Position numbers and translations under genes: made by a program. A stretch of 64,000 nucleotides of DNA. Origin: Gynurincola endophyticus (GTDB lineage Bacteria; Bacteroidota; Bacteroidia; Chitinophagales; Chitinophagaceae). The notes beneath the pieces were generated by a model. That model worked only from the letters and a program-made list of their open reading frames with translations. It was not told the DNA's origin and made no database searches. The stretch is taken from positions 25,232-89,231 of the forward strand of contig NZ_RCWL01000013.1 of assembly GCF_003991195.1 (NCBI RefSeq). Direction: 5' to 3'. How positions within the stretch are numbered: position 1 is the stretch's first letter; each line of letters opens with the position of its first letter. Shown piece after piece: positions 38,955 through 47,899 of this stretch.

Positions 38955-39719
38955 ATGAAATGGTGTTATTCATTATTGATGGCATTCTTATTATTGGGGT
39001 GTAAAAAAAATGGTGAAAAGTGAAATGAGGAAAAAGTACCGGATATAGGTCAGCAACATAACCTGCTTTTAAACGATTTGTTAGCTGTAGTGCACCAATA
39101 TTCTGATAATGACCTGGTGAATGAAAAAGCACTGGTCTTAAAAGAAATTTATCGGCAATCGTTTGTTAAGTCTGGTTTAAATAATTGGGTGAACGAGGAT
39201 ATGCTTTTGAATCGGTTAGATAAACAGGCATATGAACTTTTTGATATGCAGCATTATGAACAATGAGCATATAGTATTACAGATGCTGCCGTGCAGCAGG
39301 CGGTATTTGAATTACTCGGGTATCTCTTCATTGGAAAACCGATGGATTTGCTGGATCCGTATCAGGTTTTTGCCGGTCCAATGTTAAATGCAGAAGGTGA
39401 GATTACAAAAAAAGCTTTTATAGAAACTTATAAGTCTTCCTTTTTATACTGGAAGAATAAGTTTGAGCCTGTTTTAAAGCCCGAACTTACCAGAAATTCA
39501 TCCCGGGTAGATAATGATATTCCTTGAAAAAAGCTGGCTTTATGGGATGCTGTTGGTGCCGTAAAGGGGGCATGGGAATTTGGAAAAGTAGGTTCTTTGT
39601 TAGGGGGATTTTGGGGTGCTTTCGCGGTAGGAGCTACCGGGGCTGTCTTTGAAGGGGCATCTGCTTCGGCTGCCGCTTATTTAGAACATCAGGTTGAAAA
39701 AATATTAGAACTGAAATAA
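38955..39719 (+). pseudogene. Lipoprotein reading frame interrupted by three in-frame TGA codons
   Basis: One continuous frame of 254 codons runs from ATG 38955 to TAA 39717-39719. It is interrupted only by TGA at 39021-39023, 39264-39266 and 39525-39527, with no frameshift and no internal TAA or TAG. The first piece is a lipoprotein signal (MKWCYSLLMAFLLLGCKK). The middle pieces are helical and charged. The last piece ends in a Gly/Ala-rich hydrophobic stretch (GSLLGGFWGAFAVGATGAVF) that could insert in a membrane. Six other Trp codons in the frame are TGG. Tryptophan fits the TGA positions, notably in DIP-X-KKLALWDAVGA. Other genes in the window stop at TGA normally, so the code is not changed genome-wide. 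The simplest reading is a recently decayed gene; stop readthrough cannot be excluded. Family not recognised. Confidence 0.65.
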
Positions 39720-39720
39720 G

Positions 39721-39924
39721 GTGAAAAATAAACTTATTAAATTATTTGCATGTATAGTGGGTTGATTTATTCTTCGTGTAATCTATAAATTTCATATGAA
39801 TATTGCTTTTAAAGATTTCTTATTGTCTGTTTTAATGGGGAGTATCTATTTTCTGATAACTTCTTTTTTTAACAACCGGGCAGGCAGGTGTTGGAGTGAT
39901 TTTAAAAATAAAATGAAAAATTAA
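39721..39924 (+). pseudogene. Small membrane-protein frame with one in-frame TGA
   Basis: A 67-codon frame from GTG 39721 to TAA 39922-39924 carries a TGA at 39763-39765. It begins one base after the stop of the preceding interrupted frame, as in an operon. The product would be two hydrophobic segments (KLIKLFACIVG-X-FILRVIY and FLLSVLMGSIYFLITSFF) with a basic tail. A separate start at ATG 39796 could give a 42-residue peptide holding only the second segment. It shows the same lesion type as its neighbour, which argues that both are affected by one cause. Function unknown. Confidence 0.45.
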
Positions 39925-40027
39925 TGCATTAAGCTTGCATTATCGCCTAAAAATTAGCATATTCATATAGAACGGTGAACAACCGTTTAGCATCGCTCTT
40001 TTCTAATGAGAAATAGTATCCGAAATA

Positions 40028-40065
40028 AAAAAGGTTTCATCTTCTTATATAGATGAAACCTTTTT
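40028..40065. terminator. Bidirectional terminator
   Basis: A perfect 15-bp stem AAAAAGGTTTCATCT/AGATGAAACCTTTTT (40028-40042 and 40051-40065) carries A and T runs on either side. It lies 31 bases downstream of the minus-strand MBL-rhodanese gene and can also stop plus-strand transcription from the TGA-interrupted frames. Confidence 0.92.
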
Positions 40066-40096
40066 CTCAATCTTATTCTTTTATAATTACTGGTCA

Positions 40097-41518
40097 CTAA
40101 CTTTTTTGAGTACTGGGGCAAACAAAGTTTGTCAGGTCAAATTGTTGACTGTCTTTTATTGCTTTGAATCCGCCTTTTATGTCTACAACATTTTCATAAC
40201 CTCTTGATTTAAGAATAGAAGCAAAAATCATAGAACGGTATCCGCCGGCGCAATGGATGTAGTTGGTTTCCGCTTTGTTGATAGAAGAAAGATGATCATT
40301 AATATAATCAAGCGGTAAGTTAGGAACATTATTAATGTGTTCACTTTCATATTCACCGGGTTTACGAACATCCAGCACTTTTAAGTCCGGATTTTTTTCT
40401 CTTCTGGCGGCCAGTTCTTCAGCTGTGATTGATTCGATAGAGTCTACTTCTTTACCTGCGGCTTTCCATGCATCGAAACCACCTTTCAGATAACCTAATG
40501 CATTGTCGTAACCTACTCTTGCTAATCTTGTAACAACTTCTTCTTCTCTTCCTGTATCTGTAAGTAATAAAAGCGGTTGTTTAATGTCGGTAATAAGTGC
40601 ACCTACCCAGGGAGCAAATCCGCCGTCAATACCGATATTGATACTATTTGGAATGAACCCCTGCGCAAATGTTTGCGGGCTGCGGGTATCCAGGATAAGT
40701 GCTCCTGATTCGTTGGCAGCCGCTTCAAATGCCTCTACACTTAATGCCTGTGTACCCCTGTTTAATACAGTATCGATGCTTTCGTATCCCTGGATATTCA
40801 TCATTACATTTTCCGGGAAGTACGCTGGAGGTGGAAGTAATCCATCTGTGACTTTTTCAATAAACTCTTCCTTCAACATAGGTTGTAAAGCATAATTTTT
40901 TTGCTTTTGATTGCCTAATGTGTCGAAAGTTTCCTTACTCATATTTTTCCCGCATGCAGATCCTGCACCGTGGGCCGGATAAACAATTACATCGTCTGGT
41001 AAGGGTAATATTTTATTTCTGAGAGATTCATATAAAAAACCTGCTAACATATCCTGAGTAAGATCTTCTTTTACTTTTTGTGCGAGGTCAGGACGGCCTA
41101 CATCACCGATAAACAAAGTATCACCGGTAAAAATAGCTACGGGTTTGCTTTCTTCATTGTATAAAAGATAACAGGTGCTTTCCATTGTATGCCCTGGTGT
41201 ATGTAATACCTGAATTTTGATATTACCTACTGTTAGAAACTCACCGTCTTTTGCAATATATGCATCAAAGCCAGGCTTAGCGGTTGGCCCGTAAACAATC
41301 GGAGCGCCCGTTTTTTGCGACAGGTCTAAATGCCCGCTAACGAAATCGGCGTGAAAATGTGTTTCTAATACATACTTTATCTGAGCGTTGTTGTCTGCAG
41401 CCTTTTTGATATATTGGCTTACCTCACGTAACGGGTCAATAACAACAGCTTCACCATTACTTTCAATATAATAAGCGCCCTGCGCTAAACACCCGGTATA
41501 TATTTGTTCTATTTTCAT
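40097..41518 (-). CDS. MBL-fold hydrolase with two rhodanese domains (persulfide dioxygenase-like)
   Basis: A 473-residue fusion. The metallo-beta-lactamase domain (about 1-245) has the metal motif THFHADFVSGH, further ligands in HTPGHT and FTGDTLF and PAHGAGSACG, as in ETHE1/BlpA-type persulfide dioxygenases, which oxidise glutathione or other persulfides using one iron. The first rhodanese domain (about 265-360: ALILDTRSPQTFAQGFIPNS) has no cysteine at its active loop (LLTDTGREEE). The second (about 375-465: LKVLDVRKPGEYESEHI) keeps the catalytic Cys in HCAGGYRS. The protein is cytosolic, in sulfide or persulfide handling. Single gene. Confidence 0.92.
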   Translation of the reverse strand: MKIEQIYTGCLAQGAYYIESNGEAVVIDPLREVSQYIKKAADNNAQIKYVLETHFHADFVSGHLDLSQKTGAPIVYGPTAKPGFDAYIAKDGEFLTVGNIKIQVLHTPGHTMESTCYLLYNEESKPVAIFTGDTLFIGDVGRPDLAQKVKEDLTQDMLAGFLYESLRNKILPLPDDVIVYPAHGAGSACGKNMSKETFDTLGNQKQKNYALQPMLKEEFIEKVTDGLLPPPAYFPENVMMNIQGYESIDTVLNRGTQALSVEAFEAAANESGALILDTRSPQTFAQGFIPNSINIGIDGGFAPWVGALITDIKQPLLLLTDTGREEEVVTRLARVGYDNALGYLKGGFDAWKAAGKEVDSIESITAEELAARREKNPDLKVLDVRKPGEYESEHINNVPNLPLDYINDHLSSINKAETNYIHCAGGYRSMIFASILKSRGYENVVDIKGGFKAIKDSQQFDLTNFVCPSTQKS

Positions 41519-41998
41519 TGAATATGTTTTCTACTACTAATTTCGTAATGAATGACAAAAATAACCCTGATTTTAATCAACTGCTAAAGAGATTTTAAAC
41601 AGGATGTGAGTATCTTATCGTATTTATACAATAGTGTACGGAGAGTATTAACTATGATAACAAAATTCCACATATTTTGTTGAATTTTTGAATGTATAGA
41701 TAGAATTATCATAAAAAAATGTGTGTCAAATTCTACATTTTAGTGAACTATTCATCGAATTCGTTAATTACGAACTCTTTATAAGCCTTTTTAAGACAGT
41801 TTATAACAGTTTTTAGAAAACTTTAATATTTGGTCTCTCTTTTGTAATCAGACCATTAGCACCTCTATTCAATTATTCGGATTAATTAAACATCGCAACC
41901 AATTCATTTTTCGCTTCCTGGTTGGGAATGTTATGGTCCGACTATGCCCCCTACACTGTCGAGAGCTAATAACATTGTTTTATCAAACTATTAAGTGT
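41519..41998. other. Divergent intergenic region, MBL-rhodanese / OmpA-like genes
   Basis: No gene is seen in about 480 AT-rich bases. On the minus strand, TATTTTTG (complement of 41556-41563) matches the -7 consensus and lies about 40 bases before the MBL-rhodanese start. I found no clear promoter for the plus-strand OmpA-like gene. The frame upstream of its chosen ATG (from 41933) encodes no signal-like sequence. Confidence 0.4.
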
Positions 41999-44230
41999 AT
42001 GAGAAATTCCTTCTTCTGTATTTTCTTATTTGTCATTGTATCATTGTCTGCTAAAGCTCAAAGCTTTCAAGGATATAGAACTAATAACTATACAGGCGTG
42101 AACGGGGTATTCTTCAACCCCGCGAATATTGCAGACAGTAGATACAAATGGGACGTGAATGTATTCGCAATCGACGGATATGCCGGTAATGATCAGAATA
42201 CGCTTAAATTCAAAGACATTACACGTTCTTTTAACGCCGATTCTTTAAAATCAAAACTTTTAACATCTAACGGTGATAACCTGACGGCATTAAGCAGAAT
42301 AGATATCCTGGGGCCATCTTTTATGTTTAGCGCCAGCAAAAAAACTTCTTTTGCCGTTACCACAAGAACCAGGGTGTGGGCGAATGCCACTAATATTGAT
42401 GGCCGGTTAGCACGTGCTGTAATTGATGCCGGTGAAGTCAATAACGCTAATTATCCTTACAACTTTAATGTGTCAAAAGGTGATATGCACACAGCCGGTT
42501 GGACGGAGCTCGGCCTCAGCTGGGGGCAGGTTTTAACCAATAGTGACTCACGTCACCAATTGAAATTTGGTCTTACTGCCAAATATCTGGCAGGAGTAGC
42601 CGACGCTTATTTACGTCAGAGTAACCTGAATGGTTCTATCGTAAATGTTGGCGGTCAAACACAGTTAACGAATATGACCGGTTCTATTCAGTTAAATACA
42701 ACTGATGCAAACTTTGCTGATTATAAATTCAGAGATTTCTTCAAGTTCAACGGCCACGGTGTTGGTGGAGATGTAGGTATCGTATATGAATACAGACCAA
42801 ACACCGATTACTCTGAATATGAAGATGATCGCGCTTTCAATAAATATAAGTTGAGAGTAGGGGTTTCCGTAATGGACATCGGTCAGATCAAGTTTAAAAA
42901 GTCTACCAACGATGCTGCTAATTATAATGTAGCAATCCCTCCGGGCGGAACCTTTGCTTTGTCTAATTTCCAGGACAGATCTGTTTCTGAATATACAGAC
43001 GTATTAAATGCTTCTCCTTACTTTACCAACGTTGGTACTGGAAGTACTGAGTACAAAATTTCAATTCCAACCACTGTTCAGGCGAATGTTGACTATAATA
43101 TTAATGATCGTTGGTTTGTGAATCTTGCCGGTCAGATAGCTACCAGCAAAACCGAAGGGTTGAATTTATATGCTTTCAACTCATATACTTTAACTCCACG
43201 TTATGATGTTGAACGTTTCGGAATTTCTGTTCCTATTAACTACAACGAATTAACTGATTTCAATGCCGGTATTTCATTCCGTTTCGGCCCTGTATTCCTG
43301 GGATCAGGAAGTGTAATCACCGCTTTATTTGACAATAATAAGCAAGCTGATTTACATCTGGGTGTAAGATTCGGTATGCCACATAAAAAAGTGAAGAAAA
43401 CTGACACCGATGGCGATGGTATTTATGATAAAGAAGATCAGTGTCCTACAGTTCCGGGTGTAGCACGTTACAATGGTTGCCCTGTTCCTGATAGAGATGG
43501 TGACGGTGTTAATGATGAAGAAGATAAATGTCCTGACGAACCGGGATTAGCTCGCTACCAGGGTTGTCCTATTCCTGACAGAGATGGTGACGGTATTAAC
43601 GATGAAATCGACGAATGTCCTGACCAACCAGGTTCTGGCCAGTTCAAAGGCTGTCCTGATACTGACGGTGACGGTATTCCTGATAAAGACGATAAATGTC
43701 CTACCGTTGCAGGTGTTGCTAAATACCAGGGTTGCCCTATTCCTGACAGAGACGGTGACGGTATCAATGACGAAGAAGATCTTTGTCCTGATAAACCTGG
43801 TCCGGCTTCATCAAGAGGTTGTCCGGTAGAAGAAGTTGCTGTTCGTATTACTGCAGATTTCAAAAACATTCTGTTCGACTTTGGTAAAGCGACCATCCGT
43901 CCTGAATCATTGCCGATTATTGAAAGAGCAGCTCAAACAATGAATGAGCAAATACCGAATTCAACTTTCTACATTGACGGTTATACCGACAATAAAGGTA
44001 GTGTTCAGGTAAATAAGAAAATTTCTCAGCAACGTGCACAGGCAGTAGCAAGTGCATTGATTGCAGCAGGTGTAGAAAAATCACGCTTAACCGCCAGAGG
44101 ATTTGGTAAAGACAATCCGAAATGTGAAAATGATACCGAAGAAGGCAGACAATGTAACAGACGTGTTGAAGTGGTGATTCGTAATATTGATCAGAAACAA
44201 TCTACATCCACTATAAGAGTGAATAACTAA
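41999..44230 (+). CDS. DUF5723-type barrel protein with thrombospondin-3 repeats and OmpA domain
   Basis: A 743-residue protein. A signal peptide (about 1-20, ending AKAQ) is followed by an outer-membrane barrel region (about 21-460: GVNGVFFNPANIADSRYKWDVN, which resembles DUF5723/PorP-like openings). Five thrombospondin type-3 repeats occupy about 470-615 (DTDGDGIYDKEDQCP, DRDGDGVNDEEDKCP and so on), which bind Ca2+. The C-terminal OmpA peptidoglycan-binding domain (about 620-735) has ILFDFGKATIRPES, GYTDNKGS and NRRVEVVI. It should tether the outer membrane to peptidoglycan. I used the ATG at 41999, which begins the signal peptide; the longer frame to 41933 adds an unlikely leader. Confidence 0.9.
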   Translation: MRNSFFCIFLFVIVSLSAKAQSFQGYRTNNYTGVNGVFFNPANIADSRYKWDVNVFAIDGYAGNDQNTLKFKDITRSFNADSLKSKLLTSNGDNLTALSRIDILGPSFMFSASKKTSFAVTTRTRVWANATNIDGRLARAVIDAGEVNNANYPYNFNVSKGDMHTAGWTELGLSWGQVLTNSDSRHQLKFGLTAKYLAGVADAYLRQSNLNGSIVNVGGQTQLTNMTGSIQLNTTDANFADYKFRDFFKFNGHGVGGDVGIVYEYRPNTDYSEYEDDRAFNKYKLRVGVSVMDIGQIKFKKSTNDAANYNVAIPPGGTFALSNFQDRSVSEYTDVLNASPYFTNVGTGSTEYKISIPTTVQANVDYNINDRWFVNLAGQIATSKTEGLNLYAFNSYTLTPRYDVERFGISVPINYNELTDFNAGISFRFGPVFLGSGSVITALFDNNKQADLHLGVRFGMPHKKVKKTDTDGDGIYDKEDQCPTVPGVARYNGCPVPDRDGDGVNDEEDKCPDEPGLARYQGCPIPDRDGDGINDEIDECPDQPGSGQFKGCPDTDGDGIPDKDDKCPTVAGVAKYQGCPIPDRDGDGINDEEDLCPDKPGPASSRGCPVEEVAVRITADFKNILFDFGKATIRPESLPIIERAAQTMNEQIPNSTFYIDGYTDNKGSVQVNKKISQQRAQAVASALIAAGVEKSRLTARGFGKDNPKCENDTEEGRQCNRRVEVVIRNIDQKQSTSTIRVNN
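43405..43830 (+). repeat. Tandem coding repeats (thrombospondin type 3)
   Basis: Five near-identical units encode D-x-DGDG-x-x-D-x-x-D-x-CP with intervening GxxxYxGCP. Units two, three and five share long identical DNA stretches (encoding IPDRDGDGINDE), which makes the segment prone to copy-number change. Confidence 0.85.
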
Positions 44231-44260
44231 TAAAGAGAGTAGTTTTGGTTTCTTGTTAAA

Positions 44261-44305
44261 AAGCTGTCCTTTTCCGGCCTGACCGGAAAAGGACAGCTTC
44301 TTTTT
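44261..44305 (+). terminator. Strong intrinsic terminator
   Basis: A perfect 17-bp stem (44261-44277 with 44283-44299), 5-base loop CCTGA, then C and five T to 44305, 30 bases after the OmpA-like stop codon. Confidence 0.95.
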
Positions 44306-44417
44306 GTAAAACAGTAAATAAAGTAAACAGCGCAGGCGAATGGTCTTTGCAGATAGGAATTTGTAGCGAAAAGGTTGAAAAAAGAGACATCTCCGAAATA
44401 ACTGGTATACTTTTCCG

Positions 44418-44457
44418 TTTCATTTCCATGAAATTACACGATTGATCATTATTTTTG
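44418..44457 (+). promoter_or_regulatory. Promoter with overlapping palindrome, ABC ATPase gene
   Basis: TATTTTTG at 44450-44457 matches the TAnnTTTG -7 element. A palindrome TTTCAT-TTCC-ATGAAA (44418-44433) covers the -33 region and has the form of an operator. The ATG at 44480 would give a short leader of roughly 15 bases. Confidence 0.5.
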
Positions 44458-44479
44458 ACCTTTAGTGTTGACGAATCAA

Positions 44480-45439
44480 ATGGCATATCTTAACCTCAAA
44501 CATATCTACAAACAGGGCGATAAAGGTTTTACGCTCAGTGATATTCATTTGCAGATGGAGCAATTTCAAAAAATTGCAATTGCAGGTGAAACGGGGTCAG
44601 GTAAAACCACCTTAATGAAAATCATTGGTGGGCTTATTCAGCCCGACGACGGATTGGCTACTTTTGACGGACAAAAAATCATGGGTCCGCATGATCAGCT
44701 CATTCCCGGCCATAAAGGAATTGCTTTTTTGTCGCAACACTTCGATCTGCCCCAACATCTTCGTATTGAACAGGTATTGGAATATGCTAATGAACTTTCT
44801 GCCGGAGAAGCAAAGTCAATTATTGATATTTGTGATATCAACCACCTGATGAAACGTAAAACACATCAGTTATCGGGAGGAGAAAAACAAAGAATTGCCA
44901 TTGCAAAGCTATTGATCGCCCGTCCGAAATTAATGCTACTCGACGAACCATTCTCTAATCTTGATCCGATTCACAAAGATCAGCTGAAAGCACTTTTTGA
45001 ACGACTGGAAACGGAATTAGGAATTAGCTTCATCATGGTTTCGCATGATGCGCAGGATACCCTCTCATGGGCCGATTATCTTTATATTATGCAGGCCGGT
45101 AAAATTGTTCAGTCCGGAGAACCCGGCGCTGTTTATTATGAACCCGGAAATGAATATGTTGCCGGTATTTTAGGAAAATACAATAAAGTGAGGCAACAGC
45201 TGGTGAAGTTCGACCAGCAGGATCTGTTCGGTGATCAATTCAGGTATATTCGTCCGCAACAACTGCAACTCGTTCCTTTAAGAAATTGTATGTGGAGAGG
45301 AGTCATCAATAAAATTTCTTTTTACGGAACCCATTATGAAATAAAAGTCGATACAAGAGAAGGTGTGATCTGGGTATATAGCAGCTGGGTAAAACAAAAA
45401 GTGGGTGATTCCGTAGGTATCAGTTTCCGAAATAATTAG
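44480..45439 (+). CDS. ABC transporter ATP-binding protein (orphan)
   Basis: A 319-residue ATPase. Walker A GETGSGKTT is near residue 35, the Q-loop in LSQHFDLP near 90, signature LSGGEKQRIAIAKLL near 135, Walker B LMLLDEPFSNLD near 155 and the switch His in VSHDAQDT near 190. After about 230 a TOBE-like extension (FRYIRPQQLQLVP, GVINKISFYGTHYEIKV) is of the kind found in sugar, polyamine and metal importers (CysA/PotA-like). No permease or binding protein lies next to it, so the substrate and partner are unknown. I prefer ATG 44480 to GTG 44465, because the promoter box ends at 44457. Confidence 0.88.
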   Translation: MAYLNLKHIYKQGDKGFTLSDIHLQMEQFQKIAIAGETGSGKTTLMKIIGGLIQPDDGLATFDGQKIMGPHDQLIPGHKGIAFLSQHFDLPQHLRIEQVLEYANELSAGEAKSIIDICDINHLMKRKTHQLSGGEKQRIAIAKLLIARPKLMLLDEPFSNLDPIHKDQLKALFERLETELGISFIMVSHDAQDTLSWADYLYIMQAGKIVQSGEPGAVYYEPGNEYVAGILGKYNKVRQQLVKFDQQDLFGDQFRYIRPQQLQLVPLRNCMWRGVINKISFYGTHYEIKVDTREGVIWVYSSWVKQKVGDSVGISFRNN

Positions 45440-45468
45440 ATCAAAAGATAAATTCTGTTGATATACAT

Positions 45469-45506
45469 AAAAAATCCCTCTGAATATTACTTCAGAGGGA
45501 TTTTTT
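45469..45506. terminator. Bidirectional terminator
   Basis: A perfect 16-bp stem (45469-45484 with 45491-45506) has six A at the left foot and six T at the right foot, between the convergent ABC ATPase and antiporter genes. Confidence 0.95.
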
Positions 45507-45522
45507 ATGTATTCTACTAAGC

Positions 45523-46767
45523 TTATGCTTTGATATTTTTCTTCGCCCCGGTTAATTTACCGATGGTCAATCCCTGAACAATAATAGAGAATACCACTAC
45601 AAAGTAGGTAATGGATAAAATTAATTCCTTATTCAATTCCGAATCAATCGACATGGCCAGTGCTACGGAAACTCCTCCTCTTAAACCTCCCCATACAAGG
45701 ATAGTGGTAGATTTTTTATCTAAGCGATCAATGAGCGGAACGATTCTGGAAGGGGCCCAGATGGAAACGAAACGTGCAAACAACACTACCAGAATAGCAA
45801 TAATACCAGCTACCCAGTAATCGTTCAGGTTTTCAATAATTAAAAGTTCAAAACCAATTAACATGAATAAGATGGCATTCATGATTTCATCTAACAACTC
45901 CCAGAATTTATCTACATAGTCTTTAGTGATATCACTCATTACATAGGTACGGGCATAGTTACCGATAAAGATACCGGCTACTACCATTGCAATCGGAGGG
46001 GATACATGTAATTTTTTAGCTAGTAAATAACCACCCATTACGATAGACAATGTAATTAATACCTCGAGCTTATAATCGTCAATCTTTTTCATGGCTCTGG
46101 AAGCAGTCCAACCCAAAGCAGCACCTAAAATACCACCACCTACAGCTTCTTTCACAATCAACCAGCTCACTTCTCCGAGTGAGAAATCCATATTCTGTGA
46201 TTTTGCCAGATTTAATATGGATACAAACATTACAACGGCTACGCCATCATTAAACAAAGATTCGCCGGCGATTTTGGTTTCGATCGCTTTCGGAACACCC
46301 GCTTTTTTCAAAATTCCTAATACGGCTATCGGATCAGTAGGAGAAATCAATGCACCAAACAGTAAACACTGAATAAAAGGTATACCGATGTTTAATGCCT
46401 GTAATATGTAAAACATTAATCCTCCTACTACGAAAGTGGAGATAATCACACTGACAGTAGAGAAAGTGATTACATATTTTTTTTGATTTTTAAGATCAGA
46501 GAACTTAATGTGAATAGCACCGGCAAATAAGAGGAAGTTTAACATAGCCCCCATTAAACTTTCTTCTAAATCGGCATCTCTCACCAGATTTTTGGCATCA
46601 TCAAACAAATGCGGTACAAACTTACCCAACGCCACTAACGCTACTGAACAAACCAGGGCAATGATCATAATACCGATTGTTGCAGGTAGCTTTAAAAAGC
46701 GATGGTTGAAATACGCAAACAATGAGGTTAAAACAATCAAAACCGAAAAGGTGTAATACAATTCCAT
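45523..46767 (-). CDS. CPA1-type Na+(K+)/H+ antiporter (NhaP-like)
   Basis: A 414-residue protein with about 12 membrane spans. Family motifs include FGALISPTDPIAVLGILKKAGVPK near residue 140, the NDGVAVVMF helix (Asp for cation/proton exchange) near 170, and WGGLRGGVSVALAMSID near 350. There is no long cytosolic tail, so it is a plain NhaP-type exchanger. It is followed by nothing on its strand except the nearby terminator, and lies 18 bases downstream of the SCO gene, probably in the same transcript. It is the second Na+/H+ antiporter of the window after NhaA. Confidence 0.93.
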   Translation of the reverse strand: MELYYTFSVLIVLTSLFAYFNHRFLKLPATIGIMIIALVCSVALVALGKFVPHLFDDAKNLVRDADLEESLMGAMLNFLLFAGAIHIKFSDLKNQKKYVITFSTVSVIISTFVVGGLMFYILQALNIGIPFIQCLLFGALISPTDPIAVLGILKKAGVPKAIETKIAGESLFNDGVAVVMFVSILNLAKSQNMDFSLGEVSWLIVKEAVGGGILGAALGWTASRAMKKIDDYKLEVLITLSIVMGGYLLAKKLHVSPPIAMVVAGIFIGNYARTYVMSDITKDYVDKFWELLDEIMNAILFMLIGFELLIIENLNDYWVAGIIAILVVLFARFVSIWAPSRIVPLIDRLDKKSTTILVWGGLRGGVSVALAMSIDSELNKELILSITYFVVVFSIIVQGLTIGKLTGAKKNIKA

Positions 46768-46785
46768 TTTTTAAACTTACAAGGT

Positions 46786-47388
46786 TTATAATAAAGATTT
46801 GATCGATCTGATCAAAAGTTTCATGCTTTCTTCGTCGGTAGCATCAAAATATCCTCTGATTTTTCCCTGTTGGTCAATCAATGCTACCTGTTCAGTATGA
46901 ATAAAATCATCTTCTATATCTGTTGCAGGATCCACTACATTCATCATGTAATCGTATCTCGCTGCATCATAAATTGCTTTTTTATCGCCCGTTAAAAGTT
47001 GCCAGACAGGTGTATACGCACCGATTTTTTCGCTATAGGCTTTTAATACTGCTACAGAATCGTACGCCGGGTTTACAGTGTGTGATAAGATAATAAAATC
47101 TTTCCGGTCTTTAAAGGTTTCATAAACCGGTTGAAGGTTTTTATTCATGATGGGGCAAATGCCGGGGCAGGTAGAAAAGAAAAATTCAATTACGGCCACT
47201 TTCCCTTCACGGTCTTTCTCTGTAATCACTACACTATCCTGATTTAAAAACTGAAAACTTTCCAGTTGATGCTCGCGATCACCTAAAACCGGAAGTTCTG
47301 TTTTAAATAACCGGATACTCAAAAACACAATTCCTGCTAAACAAACAGCAGTAATAATAACAGATATCAGTTTCACCTTTTTATGCAT
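46786..47388 (-). CDS. SCO1/SenC-family protein
   Basis: With the start at 47388 the protein has 200 residues: one N-terminal membrane anchor (about 8-28, ISVIITAVCLAGIVFLSI) and a periplasmic thioredoxin-fold domain. The copper-binding motif CPGICP is near residue 90, and the distal His ligand is likely in the DFIHTEQ segment near 165. SCO proteins deliver copper to, or reduce, the CuA site of cytochrome oxidases. The frame extends to an ATG at 47448, which would add 20 residues; I prefer the inner start because it places the anchor at the N-terminus. No CuA-type oxidase gene is in the window; the cbb3 oxidase nearby lacks CuA. Confidence 0.9.
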   Translation of the reverse strand: MHKKVKLISVIITAVCLAGIVFLSIRLFKTELPVLGDREHQLESFQFLNQDSVVITEKDREGKVAVIEFFFSTCPGICPIMNKNLQPVYETFKDRKDFIILSHTVNPAYDSVAVLKAYSEKIGAYTPVWQLLTGDKKAIYDAARYDYMMNVVDPATDIEDDFIHTEQVALIDQQGKIRGYFDATDEESMKLLIRSIKSLL

Positions 47389-47448
47389 CGAAAACACTTT
47401 GCGCGAATTTACTATCAAATCAATGGAAAATGAAGCTAAAATATTCAT

Positions 47449-47899
47449 GATGCCTGTTTTATGACCTAAAAAGTTTGAGTTTTATCAGCCGATTACCCCT
47501 TTTTTGATAAAAACTCAAGATGAAAACTTAAACTTAGAGAGATAAACGTCGTTCATATACGGCGCTTTACAACAGTGCAGAAAAATCATTGAACGTCAAC
47601 TTCTTATTAGTTAATAAAACTGAATTAGCAGCTTGTTTTATAAATAATTGATTTTTATTGTTTTATGCAATTCGGATTAGATTTTGGATGTAGTGCAATT
47701 AAAAAATATATGTTCAATCTCACACATTCATTACCTGGAGTGGTATGCGTAACCGCTGACTTTCAAAAAAAGTGATGCAACTGACCCCGGCAGAATATGG
47801 TGATGATGGGAGGAGGCCTCTATCTGCATATAAATAATAGAAAATACTTTACTTTAGAGGAAAGTGATTGTTACTCACCGTTCTAAACTAAAAAACCGG
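47449..47899. other. Divergent intergenic region with hairpin upstream of the SCO gene
   Basis: About 450 bases lie between the SCO and Ntn-hydrolase genes. An imperfect inverted repeat TTGAGTTTTATCA (47475-47487) with TGATAAAAACTCAA (47505-47518), one extra A in one arm, would form a hairpin in the SCO leader on the minus strand or act as an operator. Small frames such as a 29-codon one from ATG 47797 have no support. Confidence 0.45.

Noticed and set aside
38955..39924. Genome-wide reassignment of TGA to Trp
   Set aside because: Several intact genes here end at TGA (for example the genes ending at 35903 and 59682), so TGA works as a stop in this genome.
43405..43830. CRISPR-like or satellite tandem repeat
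   Set aside because: The repeats are coding thrombospondin-3 units inside an OmpA-type protein.
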